Program-made: the position numbers and the translations under genes
Notes under the pieces: model-generated
The model's database searches: none
Seen by the model: the letters and a program-made list of their open reading frames with translations, nothing else
What the model was told of the DNA's origin: nothing
Shown here: in pieces, positions 53,524 through 62,887 of the stretch
Position numbering within the stretch: the first letter of the stretch is position 1
Layout of the letters: every line of letters starts with the position of its first letter
Origin: Halotia wernerae
Lineage (GTDB): Bacteria > Cyanobacteriota > Cyanobacteriia > Cyanobacteriales > Nostocaceae
NCBI GenBank assembly: GCA_034931985.1
Contig: JAYGHB010000005.1
Location: 62,001 to 126,000, forward strand
Length of the DNA: 64,000 nucleotides
Direction of reading: 5' to 3'

Positions 53524-53827
53524 GAGTTGTGTTAACCTTCTTTAATAATAAAGAAGTAATTTGTTGCCATTCTTGATTTAACTCTCCTGAAAACTCTGGC
53601 TGGCCGCTGCGTCGATACCAGTAACCAGCATTGCTCAAATCGCCCTCTTTACGGTGTAAATAGGCATGAACCCAGGCACTATCAGCATCGCTAGCATTTT
53701 GAACTATTTCATGAGCTTGGTTCCAATCACCTTGCTTGTCATACCATAAGGCTCGCAACGCTTTTGGCAGTGTCTGGGGACATGGGCGCTGTTTTTCGAT
53801 CAATCGTAGAAATTCCTCTGTAGTCAT
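53513..53827 (-). CDS. Hypothetical protein upstream of the pentapeptide gene
   Basis: 104 aa: PCPQTLPKALRALWYDKQGD, then NQAHEIVQNASDADSAWVHA and YLHRKEGDLSNAGYWYRRSG. This alternation of helices and small residues resembles TPR/Sel1-like repeats, and the segment is well formed. Paired with the pentapeptide gene by an 11-nt overlap. Function unknown. Confidence 0.7.
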   Translation of the reverse strand: MTTEEFLRLIEKQRPCPQTLPKALRALWYDKQGDWNQAHEIVQNASDADSAWVHAYLHRKEGDLSNAGYWYRRSGQPEFSGELNQEWQQITSLLLKKVNTTHGC

Positions 53828-54188
53828 GACCGCTACTCAACAAGATCAAACCTCTATTTCCAAGATACTCCCCGATTAGCTAGGATGCGATCGCATTTTG
53901 GGCATTTTTTGTGTGTCTTATTCCATGTGGCTATCGATCCGGTGCTTGTTTGTTCTAATCAGCACCTTAATGGTTCAATAGCTTTCTTGTCGATTCCCTC
54001 AACTAAAAATTGTCCGGAGTATTGTTATAGAAGCAGGGGACTTAAACTCCCAAACTTGAATAAATTTGGTTTATTAATTCTGTTAAACCTCAAAAAAATC
54101 ATCGGTGCAATTAACCTGCACCGATGGCTAAGCCGACGCTGCGCGTATGCACAATTTAATTAACTTTAATTGCACTTGGCATTTTCCC
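53828..54188. other. Intergenic between convergent-side genes
   Basis: A 92-codon plus-strand frame (53885-54163) has biased residues and no family, so it is not called. The region contains the terminator listed next. Confidence 0.45.
54092..54125 (-). terminator. Rho-independent terminator after the PIN/TRAM gene
   Basis: Minus strand: ATCGGTGCA, 7-nt loop, TGCACCGAT, then GATTTTTTTG: a 9-bp stem and a run of seven T, about 65 nt past the stop at 54189. Confidence 0.8.
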
Positions 54189-55265
54189 TCACGCCAATGC
54201 TGAAGCTTGGGGTTTAGCAAAAATCATTCGTCCTGCTGAGGTTTGCAAAGCACTGGTGACTACTACTCGCACTTCAGCACCTACATAGTTACTGCCTTCT
54301 TCAACAACAACCATTGTGCCATCATCCAAGTAGCCGATTCCCTGACTAGGTTCTTTGCCTTCTTTAAGAACCTTCAGATCTAAATTGTCGCCAGGTAGAT
54401 AACTGGGACGAACCGCATTCACTAAGTCATTGACATTCAAGACAGGTACTTTCTGCACACTAGCAACTTTAGACAAGTTGTAATCATTGGTTAGCAATGT
54501 ACCGTTAATTTCTTGGGCAAAGCGCACTAATTTTGCATCTACTGTAGCAATATCTTCATAATCAACAGGGTTGATCAAGATGCGATCGGTGTAAGCTCCT
54601 TTAATGCGGTTAAGAATCTCTAGCCCACGCCTTCCTCGCACCCGCTTTTGGTCTTTACTAGCATCAGCGACTTGTTGCAATTCTTGTAAGACAAACTGGG
54701 GTACGAGAATTTGTCCTTCCAGAAAACCTGTTTCTAGTAATGCTTCAATACGACCATCAATAATACAGCTAGTGTCTAAAACTTTGGTATTGGCTGGTTT
54801 TAGTGTCCCTTCCGCTACCATCGTCTCTACGGTGTTGGGATTAATAAACCGCAATAAGCCTCGTCCATGAGTATCGGCTAAATTCATGCCAGTCACAGCA
54901 AGTATAATACTGCCGACAACTGCCACCAAGGGCTTAATAAATCCAAAATCTGCGGGGATGGGTAGCAAAAATAGTGGGGCTAGCATCAAGTTAGCTAGCA
55001 ATAGCCCAATCACTAAGCCAACAGCACGAGTTAAGATCATTTCCAGTGGCATTTCTCGGACTTGTGCTTCTAGGCGACGGTATGTCGTTTGAAAACTCAG
55101 TCCGATCGCACCGCCAATAATGGCGGCAAAAACGGCAACAACTAAGCGTAAAGCTTCTATGTTTGTGACCCGATCTAGCGAACCATTGGGTAATAGTTCA
55201 GTGCTGTAGAACCCTATTCCCGATGCTGCCAGAATAAATGAGATAATGATAATAGCGTCAAGCAT
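54189..55265 (-). CDS. PIN/TRAM domain membrane protein (YacL family)
   Basis: 358 aa. Four N-terminal membrane spans, then a PIN nuclease-like domain starting VLDTSCIIDGRIEALL with the acidic cluster, ending NGTLLTNDYNLSKVA, and a C-terminal TRAM RNA-binding barrel (GIGYLDDGTMVVVEEGSNYV). Proposed as a membrane-tethered RNase; activity unproven in this family. Terminated by the hairpin at 54092-54125. Confidence 0.92.
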   Translation of the reverse strand: MLDAIIIISFILAASGIGFYSTELLPNGSLDRVTNIEALRLVVAVFAAIIGGAIGLSFQTTYRRLEAQVREMPLEMILTRAVGLVIGLLLANLMLAPLFLLPIPADFGFIKPLVAVVGSIILAVTGMNLADTHGRGLLRFINPNTVETMVAEGTLKPANTKVLDTSCIIDGRIEALLETGFLEGQILVPQFVLQELQQVADASKDQKRVRGRRGLEILNRIKGAYTDRILINPVDYEDIATVDAKLVRFAQEINGTLLTNDYNLSKVASVQKVPVLNVNDLVNAVRPSYLPGDNLDLKVLKEGKEPSQGIGYLDDGTMVVVEEGSNYVGAEVRVVVTSALQTSAGRMIFAKPQASALA

Positions 55266-55517
55266 GGTTGTCTTGTTTTCCTGCGACTGTGTTACCCGAT
55301 CAAGTCAAGTATTTTTCATTTCACCTGTAAAAGAGATTAATCAATATTGACTTTACACTAGGCTTTTAAGCAGGGAATATCTGCAAATATTATAACTAAA
55401 GTGTTTTCTGTTGAGATTTTTCATGATTTTGTTGTAAAACGATAAAAACTTGTAAAAAAACTATTTATTTTCATTATTTTTAATTCTTTCGTTGGATTAA
55501 TTTCCTTCTTTTTCACA

Positions 55518-56714
55518 ATGACTCAAAAAGTTAATGTTTCTGGCATTGCAAGTTCTGCTTATATACATATTCCCTTTTGCAGACGGCGGTGCTTTTATTG
55601 TGATTTCCCCGTGTTTGTGGTGGGCGATCGCTTGCGGGGTGAAACATCTGGTACTATCTCTCAATATGTTGATGTACTATGTGAAGAAATTGCGATCGCG
55701 CCAACCTGTGGTCAACTCCTAAAGACAATTTTTTTTGGTGGCGGTACTCCGTCGCTGCTATCAGTAGAGCAGTTGCAACGTATACTAGGAGCGCTAGAAA
55801 AGCGTTTTGGGATTGCTGCTGGAGTAGAAATTTCAATGGAAATAGACCCAGGCACATTTGATTTAGCACATATACTAGGCTACCGTAGTATAGGCGTGAA
55901 CCGGGTAAGTTTGGGTATACAAGCCTTTCAGGAAGAATTATTGCAAGTTGCTGGGCGATCGCACTCAGTTGTAGATATTCTTGCATCTGCGGAACTAATC
56001 CACCAAGTCGAGATTCCCGAATTTAGCATAGACCTCATTTCCGGGTTGCCGCATCAGTCTTTAGATCAGTGGCAAGATTCTCTGGACAAAGCAGTGGCAA
56101 TTGCGCCGACTCATATATCTATATATGACCTCACCATTGAGCCAGGGACAGCTTTTGGTCGTTACTACAAACCTGGTGATAGTCCTTTACCCACAGATGT
56201 AACCACAGTCAAAATGTACCAAATGGGGCAGCAGGTTTTGACCGAAGCAGGTTATGAGCATTATGAAATTTCTAATTATGCTCAACCCGGCCATCAATGT
56301 CGGCATAATCGGGTTTACTGGGAAAATCGACCCTATTACGGTTTTGGTATGGGTGCAGCGAGTTATGTACAGGGTAAACGCTTTACTCGTCCACGCAAGA
56401 CTAAAGAGTATTACCAATGGGTACAAGATTTGATTGCTAATGGTGGTGTGATTAATTGTAAAGTGACACCACCAGATGAGATTTTGTTAGAAACCTTAAT
56501 GTTGGGTTTGCGTTTAGCAGAAGGTGTGAGTTTGTCCATTTTAGCTGAGGAGTTTGGAGAAGAGAAGGTAAAGAAGATTCAAAAGATTTTGCAGCCTTAC
56601 CTTGAGAAAGGTTGGGTAAAAGTTATAGACGGTAGGTTACGGTTGAGTGATCCAGAGGGATTTTTATTTTCTAATGTTGTGTTGGCAAAGTTGTTTAGCG
56701 GGTTGGAGGGATGA
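55518..56714 (+). CDS. hemW: HemW-type radical SAM haem chaperone
   Basis: 398 aa. Radical SAM motif YIHIPFCRRRCFYCDFPV (C-x3-C-x2-C) and FFGGGTPSLLS; GVNRVSLGIQAFQEELL. It lacks the fourth cysteine of coproporphyrinogen oxidase HemN, which points to HemW, a haem-inserting chaperone that should not be called an oxidase. C-terminal HemN_C helical part present. No haem genes adjoin. Confidence 0.92.
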   Translation: MTQKVNVSGIASSAYIHIPFCRRRCFYCDFPVFVVGDRLRGETSGTISQYVDVLCEEIAIAPTCGQLLKTIFFGGGTPSLLSVEQLQRILGALEKRFGIAAGVEISMEIDPGTFDLAHILGYRSIGVNRVSLGIQAFQEELLQVAGRSHSVVDILASAELIHQVEIPEFSIDLISGLPHQSLDQWQDSLDKAVAIAPTHISIYDLTIEPGTAFGRYYKPGDSPLPTDVTTVKMYQMGQQVLTEAGYEHYEISNYAQPGHQCRHNRVYWENRPYYGFGMGAASYVQGKRFTRPRKTKEYYQWVQDLIANGGVINCKVTPPDEILLETLMLGLRLAEGVSLSILAEEFGEEKVKKIQKILQPYLEKGWVKVIDGRLRLSDPEGFLFSNVVLAKLFSGLEG

Positions 56715-56798
56715 AATACTTCTGTACTCGTAGAGAAGAGAGTGCCGTTGCGTTGTGGCAACTTCGGGCGCAAAACTTTTCAAGACTAATAACTATCC
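56715..56798. repeat. Dispersed-repeat fragment
   Basis: CTCGTAGAGAAGAGAGTGCC, then GTTGTGGCAACTTCGGGCGC and AAAACTTTTCAAGA. Pieces match the mosaic at 7.7 kb and the arm at 30.54 kb. Confidence 0.65.
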
Positions 56799-59700
56799 CT
56801 ATTCCCATGCTTGAAATTCATCAATAGCATTGCGAATTAGAGAAGTAAATTGAGTGCGCCGGGTTTCAAAGTTGGCTGCAATTGAAATTAGAGCGATGCC
56901 AACTAGTAAGCCAACAACCCATTTTATAAACGGGTAGCGCCAACTAAAAATCACGGATTGATAAATACTAGTGATTAAAAATGTAGCTGTGCCAACATAA
57001 AGAAAAGCCCGTATTCTAAAAGCTAATCCGGTAAAAATGGCGATGAGGCTGAAAATTCCAGGTATCAAGGCTGTATTTTGATGAAATAAAATTGCCCATC
57101 CACAAATTAAGCCACTGCCTAGCATTCGTAAACTATGACGAGTTGTTTTATAATCTGGCAGTTTTAGTAAAGGATCTACTTGGGTAATGTACAGCAGCGA
57201 TAATCCAATTAATGTTACATACCATAAAGCATCAGTCAGGCGTAAGTTATCAAACCAACGAAATAGCGCCCAATCAATTAATGCCACGCTGATGTATGTA
57301 AAACGAATATTTTCACTAACTTTCGCCAAAAAGATATAAAACCCAGCTGCTAGTAGCAAAGTGATTGGGTAAACTTGCAGTCTGGTTTCCCATAAAATTA
57401 TTAACGGTACAATGTATGCGGCTAATTGCCACGGTCTTTTAGACCATCCCCAATTTTCCCAAGGTAAAATGTACAGAAAATAGGCAACTACGCAAGCGAT
57501 CGCACCGTTCCAAGGAATTAACGGCCCAGCTAACCACTGTCCTACTGCTGTCTCCCGCCAATAAATCCTCATGGCGGCTACCTCTAATAAGCCGAGGTAA
57601 ACCCACATTTCTCCTACTGTTATTCTCCCCAAGATGCTGGGTGAAGTAGAGGTATGCCGTCCTTGAAAGATGGCATAGCGAATCAAAAATATCCCTGTTG
57701 CTAAACCCACTAAACGGTTAACATCAATGGGAGCAGTGATGGCTGCTATTAATAAGCAACTACTCCAAGCCCAGTGAAGATGGGCAATACCTTTGAGTTC
57801 TTGAGGAGTCAGGCGTAAGTAACTAATCAGCCAAGGTGAAAGAATGCGATAAGCATACATAATGCTAGTACCAAGGGCAGACATAGCAATTAAGCCATCG
57901 CCTAATCCTCCTCCCGTTGCTTGAGACATTTGATAAAACAAAAGTTCATAAGCAGAAATTGATACGCCAATAATGCCAAAGTAAAGCAGGGGTTTGAAGG
58001 CATGATTGCGTCGCCCTACACCAATCACAATTAAAGCTACACCCAAAGAATATAAACCTGTCCAGTCAGTAAAGGTGTTCAAACGCAGCAGCACGCTGAA
58101 TGCACCATAGATTAATGGCAAAATGTGGAAGCTACTAGGCAGCCTTTCTAATTGGTATTGTCGTCGCCACCATTCACCGAAAAGCTGAGTGATTAAACCC
58201 AAGGCAATGTTAGCAGCAGCAATCTTAATAACTGAACGATCGCCAAAGCCCAACACTTGAGCAATTAACAATTCCAGACACCAACCGATGCCATAAAATG
58301 CCCAATTTGTCGGTTCTCCCCAACTGCGATAAGCGATCGCCCCTAATGTAATAGCAGTTGCAGCTAAGTAAAATACTCCTGGTGCGACAATATTCCAGTA
58401 AATTAATGTTGAGTGTAGCGTCATAGCTACCAACTCAAAGCTACACAAAGCGATCGCCCATTGATCGCTTGCTTGTGCATATATGGTTGCTAACTCATCA
58501 CCGCGTCGATTGAGAAATGTCCGCCCTAGCCATAAACTAAAAATGGCGATCGCTCCGACAACAAACCAACCTGCGATCGTGAGGCGTGGTAGCCCAGGTA
58601 GATTTTCCCATAACAGCGCAGTCATCAAAATTAGACCAAAACCTACCGTAATTCCCGCAGTTACTTGGTTTCGTAAATAGCGCGTATTCACAAACATCAC
58701 AGTCGCAGCCACAGCCAAACCAATTAATCTGGTTTCTGGTAGCGGTAAAGTTAGTGTCTGGGACATGACTACAGCAAAGACACTCAAGACACTATTGATA
58801 GTACGCTGTGGGACAGTTGTGCGACTGGCTAAACCTGTGAGTGCTAAAGGTGTAATTAGCCAAGTGACACCCCAATAATTTGGGTTACTAGTAAAGCCAT
58901 ACCAAGATGATTCGGCATTGATCCACAATAGAGCGAAACTAATAACGGCAAGTCCCAAACCGATGTACCATGAACTACGTTGCCATAATCTATTTTTGAG
59001 GCTCAATATCCATTCTGCCACCATCAAAGCTAACAAAATGCTTGCCCAGACTTCTTTGCTGAGAGTTGGCAATAACCAATCAATAACAGAGCAAAGCGTT
59101 AATACCCCCATGATGTGAGTAAAGTAAATCAAAGGGGCAGAATTAGCAGAACGGCGTTTGGTGACAATGGCAATAGTGATTGTCGAAAATAGCAGATTTA
59201 GCGATCGCAATGTGGGATTTACCAGAGAGATCGTAGTTAAACAACTGCCAAATAATAGTGCTAATATTTCGCCAAACTGAGCTAATTCTCGTTTTTGGGT
59301 GCGATGTAGATGATCTGCGATCGCTACCATCAAAATTAAGTAAGGAAACAAAGCTACACTCAGCAACGCCCAAGGTTCATTTTGAGCATTAGTGAAAATA
59401 GTACCAGTAGCGATCGCCCATGCTTGTACCCCACCAGGAACTAATCGCCAACCCAACCAAATTGTTTGTAAGCCAATAGTAAAAATTGCCGCCAAATCAA
59501 TCTTTAAACTATGCCTTTGCAAGCGATGCGTCACAAACCATAAACTCAATCCACTTACAGCTATTGCTTGCCAAGGATGATCAAATACAGCCACCAGCCA
59601 ACCCAAAAAGAGTAAAACTCCCCCAAGCCTTTCCCAGACTAAGAGACAAAGAGGCAAAGAAGTAATAGAAGGCGATTCTGCTTCCCCTACTTTTTGTTGT

Positions 59701-60689
59701 ACTAACCAAGTTACTAACCAGCCGCAAATGCCAATAGCCAAGCCCAACTGAGTAACATTTACCCCAGCCACAAAAATTGCTCGTACCAGCAGTACTAGTA
59801 GGGCATAAATAATTACAGCAGCGTACAAATTCATTCCCGTTCCAGTACGCCGCCTATCCTCATTTGCTAATTGTAGAGAGCGATTTTGATAAACGGTAAT
59901 AATCGTTGTACCTACCATTGCCACATAAACAGCAATCAAGGGAAAGCTTGGTAATTGCCAACCCCAATGCAGATAACTCAGTCCCAAAACATTGACTAGA
60001 GGCAGTTTTCCAGTTGGTAAATTATTAAAAACTACCCGATTGCTGCAAAGTAAAACTGTAACCAACGTCAAAATAGGACAAGCGATCGCTACTGTCAACC
60101 AATTCAATGGATTTTGCCATAACCTGAAGCTATCCATTGCCCAAAAATTGACTGGTATCAATAATAGGGTGACAATCAGCAATGTCTGAGCCGTCAATCT
60201 GAGGTTGTTTTGCCTACCTGCCCAAAAACTAAACCCCCAGAAACTCAAGGTATAAGCAAATAAAACCCCATATTGTCCAGAGGCGGGAAATCTTTCCCAC
60301 TGACTAGCAGCTAGTACACCAGAGGAAACTACTACCAAGAATACGCCCAAGAACAGCAGCCAACGGACACTCAATTCTGCCCCCAACGATTGCAACATTG
60401 TGGCTAAAAAGTTCGGTTTAGCTGGCTGTGGTGGTTGTCTCCGGCCTTGTAAAACTGCTACAGGCAACTGCTTGACAGGGTCAGAAGTTGCAACTGTTAC
60501 CTGTGGTTCAGGTTCAGCCTGGGGTTGTAATACTACTCGACAAACTAGAAACTCGCTGCATAGCTGTCTGACTTGAGCATCAGATATCAAACCTAAATGT
60601 AGCCATATATCCAATCCTTCCAGCAACCGAGGATGGGAAGATGGCAATCTAATTTCAATTTTCAAAGGGCGTTCAAGCGGTGATGACAT
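56799..60689 (-). CDS. Giant DUF2157-type polytopic membrane protein
   Basis: 1296 aa. A short soluble head (LEGLDIWLHLGLISDAQVRQ, an EF/GYF-like recruitment motif) is followed by a Pro/Gln linker and then some 30 hydrophobic spans to the end. The head segment is typical of the DUF2157 family, most of which are far shorter. No transport motif is recognised. The gene is single-reading-frame over 3.9 kb, so it is clearly used. Function unknown; a structural or transport role in the envelope is possible. Confidence 0.8.
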   Translation of the reverse strand: MSSPLERPLKIEIRLPSSHPRLLEGLDIWLHLGLISDAQVRQLCSEFLVCRVVLQPQAEPEPQVTVATSDPVKQLPVAVLQGRRQPPQPAKPNFLATMLQSLGAELSVRWLLFLGVFLVVVSSGVLAASQWERFPASGQYGVLFAYTLSFWGFSFWAGRQNNLRLTAQTLLIVTLLLIPVNFWAMDSFRLWQNPLNWLTVAIACPILTLVTVLLCSNRVVFNNLPTGKLPLVNVLGLSYLHWGWQLPSFPLIAVYVAMVGTTIITVYQNRSLQLANEDRRRTGTGMNLYAAVIIYALLVLLVRAIFVAGVNVTQLGLAIGICGWLVTWLVQQKVGEAESPSITSLPLCLLVWERLGGVLLFLGWLVAVFDHPWQAIAVSGLSLWFVTHRLQRHSLKIDLAAIFTIGLQTIWLGWRLVPGGVQAWAIATGTIFTNAQNEPWALLSVALFPYLILMVAIADHLHRTQKRELAQFGEILALLFGSCLTTISLVNPTLRSLNLLFSTITIAIVTKRRSANSAPLIYFTHIMGVLTLCSVIDWLLPTLSKEVWASILLALMVAEWILSLKNRLWQRSSWYIGLGLAVISFALLWINAESSWYGFTSNPNYWGVTWLITPLALTGLASRTTVPQRTINSVLSVFAVVMSQTLTLPLPETRLIGLAVAATVMFVNTRYLRNQVTAGITVGFGLILMTALLWENLPGLPRLTIAGWFVVGAIAIFSLWLGRTFLNRRGDELATIYAQASDQWAIALCSFELVAMTLHSTLIYWNIVAPGVFYLAATAITLGAIAYRSWGEPTNWAFYGIGWCLELLIAQVLGFGDRSVIKIAAANIALGLITQLFGEWWRRQYQLERLPSSFHILPLIYGAFSVLLRLNTFTDWTGLYSLGVALIVIGVGRRNHAFKPLLYFGIIGVSISAYELLFYQMSQATGGGLGDGLIAMSALGTSIMYAYRILSPWLISYLRLTPQELKGIAHLHWAWSSCLLIAAITAPIDVNRLVGLATGIFLIRYAIFQGRHTSTSPSILGRITVGEMWVYLGLLEVAAMRIYWRETAVGQWLAGPLIPWNGAIACVVAYFLYILPWENWGWSKRPWQLAAYIVPLIILWETRLQVYPITLLLAAGFYIFLAKVSENIRFTYISVALIDWALFRWFDNLRLTDALWYVTLIGLSLLYITQVDPLLKLPDYKTTRHSLRMLGSGLICGWAILFHQNTALIPGIFSLIAIFTGLAFRIRAFLYVGTATFLITSIYQSVIFSWRYPFIKWVVGLLVGIALISIAANFETRRTQFTSLIRNAIDEFQAWE

Positions 60690-60835
60690 AAGTGGCAGCC
60701 CTACAAATATGTACTTAAATCATGGGTTTGATTAAGTATACTTTGGTTCTATTTGTGCCACTTATTCGGCTGACTCAATATTAATTTTTAATTTTACATT
60801 ATTAATTTTTAATTGAGTTGACTCTGCCCCATGCC

Positions 60836-61912
60836 CTAGTACAATTGCAAAGGATAATTTCCATTTAAAGGTTGATTGCCATTATTCATAGACTGCAACA
60901 TTTTTTCTCGCTTTTTGCGGGCAATCTGTTGTAGATCGACGGTTCTGTCAGTTTCATCTACAATTTCACCAGTTATTACCTCAAGCACATCTTCCAAAGT
61001 AATCACACCAGCAACGTTTCCGTATTCATCCACTACTACTGCAAGATGTTCACGCGCTTCTATAAAATGTTTAAGTAGTTTATCTGCTCGAATACTCTCA
61101 GGAACAAAAAAAGCTTTTCGAGCCATAGTAGCAATTTTTTGATCACTACTGCCTTCAACCATTGCTGTTAATAAATTCTGTTTTAAGGCATATCCAATAA
61201 CTTGATCGATAGAGTCATCAGTCACAATTATTCTGGTATGTTGAGAGGTGATAATGTCGTTTTTTCCTTCCGCAAGCGTTAAATCACCTTTTATGGATGT
61301 CAGCATAATTCGTGGTGTCATTAGGTCAGATGATGTTACATCATTTAATCTAAATACCCGCTGAATCATTTCTGCTTCATCACTTTCAATAATTCCTTCT
61401 TGTTTACCAATATCTGCCAACAATTTTATTTCTGCTTCATTCGTTGTTGGTCTTTTTTTACCTTTAGAAAAAGGTGCAGTCACATTTTCTAAAATCCAAA
61501 CTAAGGGTGTGAAAGCAATAGATAGCCCCGTGACAGGGAGAGCTACTAACATGGCAATTTTTTCTGAATAGCGCTCTCCAATCGTTTTTGGGATAATTTC
61601 ACCAAAGATGATAATCAGGAAGGTCAATAAACCTGAAAATACACCAAGCCACTGATAACCTAACACTTGAGTAGCAATACTACCCATAATAATACTGCCA
61701 ATAATATTAAAGGTATTATTGAGTATTACAATGGTTGCAATAGGCCGATTCATGTTTTCACGAATTGCCAAAAGTGCAACCGCTGAAGGGTTATTAGATT
61801 GCGCTAATTGTCGGACTCTCAATGTAGAAACAGAAAATAGTGCTGTTTCTGCACCAGAACAAAGAGCAGAGCCTAAAAGAACAAAAATTACGATGATTAT
61901 AAGCTGTAGCAT
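60836..61912 (-). CDS. CNNM/DUF21-type CBS protein (HlyC/CorC family)
   Basis: 358 aa. DUF21 membrane domain with LGSALCSGAETALFSVSTLR and GEIIPKTIGERYSEK, then a CBS pair (DLMTPRIMLTSI ... VVVDEYGNVAGVITLEDVLE). The C-terminal CorC-HlyC domain is missing or vestigial, so it is shorter than usual. Such proteins are linked to Mg2+ and other metal handling. A small frame ends at its start codon. Confidence 0.9.
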   Translation of the reverse strand: MLQLIIIVIFVLLGSALCSGAETALFSVSTLRVRQLAQSNNPSAVALLAIRENMNRPIATIVILNNTFNIIGSIIMGSIATQVLGYQWLGVFSGLLTFLIIIFGEIIPKTIGERYSEKIAMLVALPVTGLSIAFTPLVWILENVTAPFSKGKKRPTTNEAEIKLLADIGKQEGIIESDEAEMIQRVFRLNDVTSSDLMTPRIMLTSIKGDLTLAEGKNDIITSQHTRIIVTDDSIDQVIGYALKQNLLTAMVEGSSDQKIATMARKAFFVPESIRADKLLKHFIEAREHLAVVVDEYGNVAGVITLEDVLEVITGEIVDETDRTVDLQQIARKKREKMLQSMNNGNQPLNGNYPLQLY

Positions 61913-61913
61913 A

Positions 61914-62114
61914 TTAATTTCCTATAGGAGAATAGAAAGTTAAGACTAGCTGATAATCATCAGAATTAATACTTGATTCAGTAATAATGGGACTATTTCT
62001 GACATGAGGTGGGTTACAATCCCGAAAAAATTTAAGTGCTGCAAGCAGGCGCATGTATTTTATATTACTTAATTTTAGTGCTGATCCAATCAGGCAGGAG
62101 GTAAGAAAGTTCAT
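61914..62114 (-). CDS. Small ORF overlapping the leader of the CNNM gene
   Basis: 66 aa; stop TAA at 61914 almost touches the next ATG at 61912. MRLLAALKFFRDCNPPHVRN and DDYQLVLTFYSPIGN have no known family. It could be a leader peptide or a degenerate gene. Confidence 0.3.
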   Translation of the reverse strand: MNFLTSCLIGSALKLSNIKYMRLLAALKFFRDCNPPHVRNSPIITESSINSDDYQLVLTFYSPIGN

Positions 62115-62234
62115 ACCATAAGCTTTTTAAACTTTTTCTATTGGGTAGTTATTTTTGCCAAGCTGCACTAGTGGATGTAAAACCCTCATAAGGGTAATGT
62201 AATTTTATATTTTTAATTTGTTTGCTCACAGAGT

Positions 62235-62444
62235 TTAATCGTCTAATAAACTCATCAATGCTTGCAGTTCATGGTCTTGCGGCTCTGACAAGTGACACCG
62301 TAATTCTAGCAGTTGAATCTCTAAAGCTTCTGCTACATAGACCATATTAGATTCTTGTGCAATTTTTAGCTGATTTTCTTTAATTTCGATTTGTCGAAGC
62401 AAACGGTCTTCAACATGAATTGAATCGTAATCTTGAGAAATCAT
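62235..62444 (-). CDS. Small hypothetical protein
   Basis: 69 aa, helical and acidic: DSIHVEDRLLRQIEIKENQL then VAEALEIQLLELRCHLSEPQ. Amphipathic coiled-coil-like; no family recognised. Lone gene. Confidence 0.55.
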   Translation of the reverse strand: MISQDYDSIHVEDRLLRQIEIKENQLKIAQESNMVYVAEALEIQLLELRCHLSEPQDHELQALMSLLDD

Positions 62445-62887
62445 AGCTTTACATCTAATCAGGATTCATGGAGTTAAACTAAATTTCTTATTTATCTATT
62501 ATCTCGTAATTGTATCAAATTTTAAGTCAGTCGTATTAGGTTTGAGATGAATAAATCGTGAAATTGGCTCGTAGTCAGCGGCTCAGTCCTATAGGGGATG
62601 CATCGGAGGACTGAAAGCTACCACTACAAACCTTTAATTATTTCATGATACCGACTTACTTATGAGCGATCGCCCATAAACAGGTTTTGTTTGTATAGAA
62701 ATATAACCGTTTTAGCAAAGCACATTAATCATCTATTAATAAATTGTAAAAATATGTCTAAAGTTCGATTTAGAGTTTTGAATAAAAATCAGCCTCTAAG
62801 AGGCTTTATTTTTTACTATAAAATAGTAATTATTAAGTAATTAAGTCATTATGAATATTTAAATAATTCCATATTGGAGGTAGCCTT
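62445..62887 (+). other. Leader region of the PerM gene
   Basis: No protein gene. It has a hairpin CAGTCCT ... AGGACTG (62584-62613) around a GGATGCATCG core, and the terminator listed next. An unannotated sRNA or an attenuated leader is possible. Confidence 0.45.
62791..62814 (+). terminator. Intrinsic terminator 74 nt before the PerM start
   Basis: AGCCTC TAA GAGGCT followed by TTATTTTTT. Points rightwards, yet no plus-strand gene is upstream in the window. Confidence 0.7.

Noticed and set aside
53885..54163. 92-codon plus-strand frame
   Set aside because: Biased composition, crosses the terminator of the PIN/TRAM gene; no recognisable domain.
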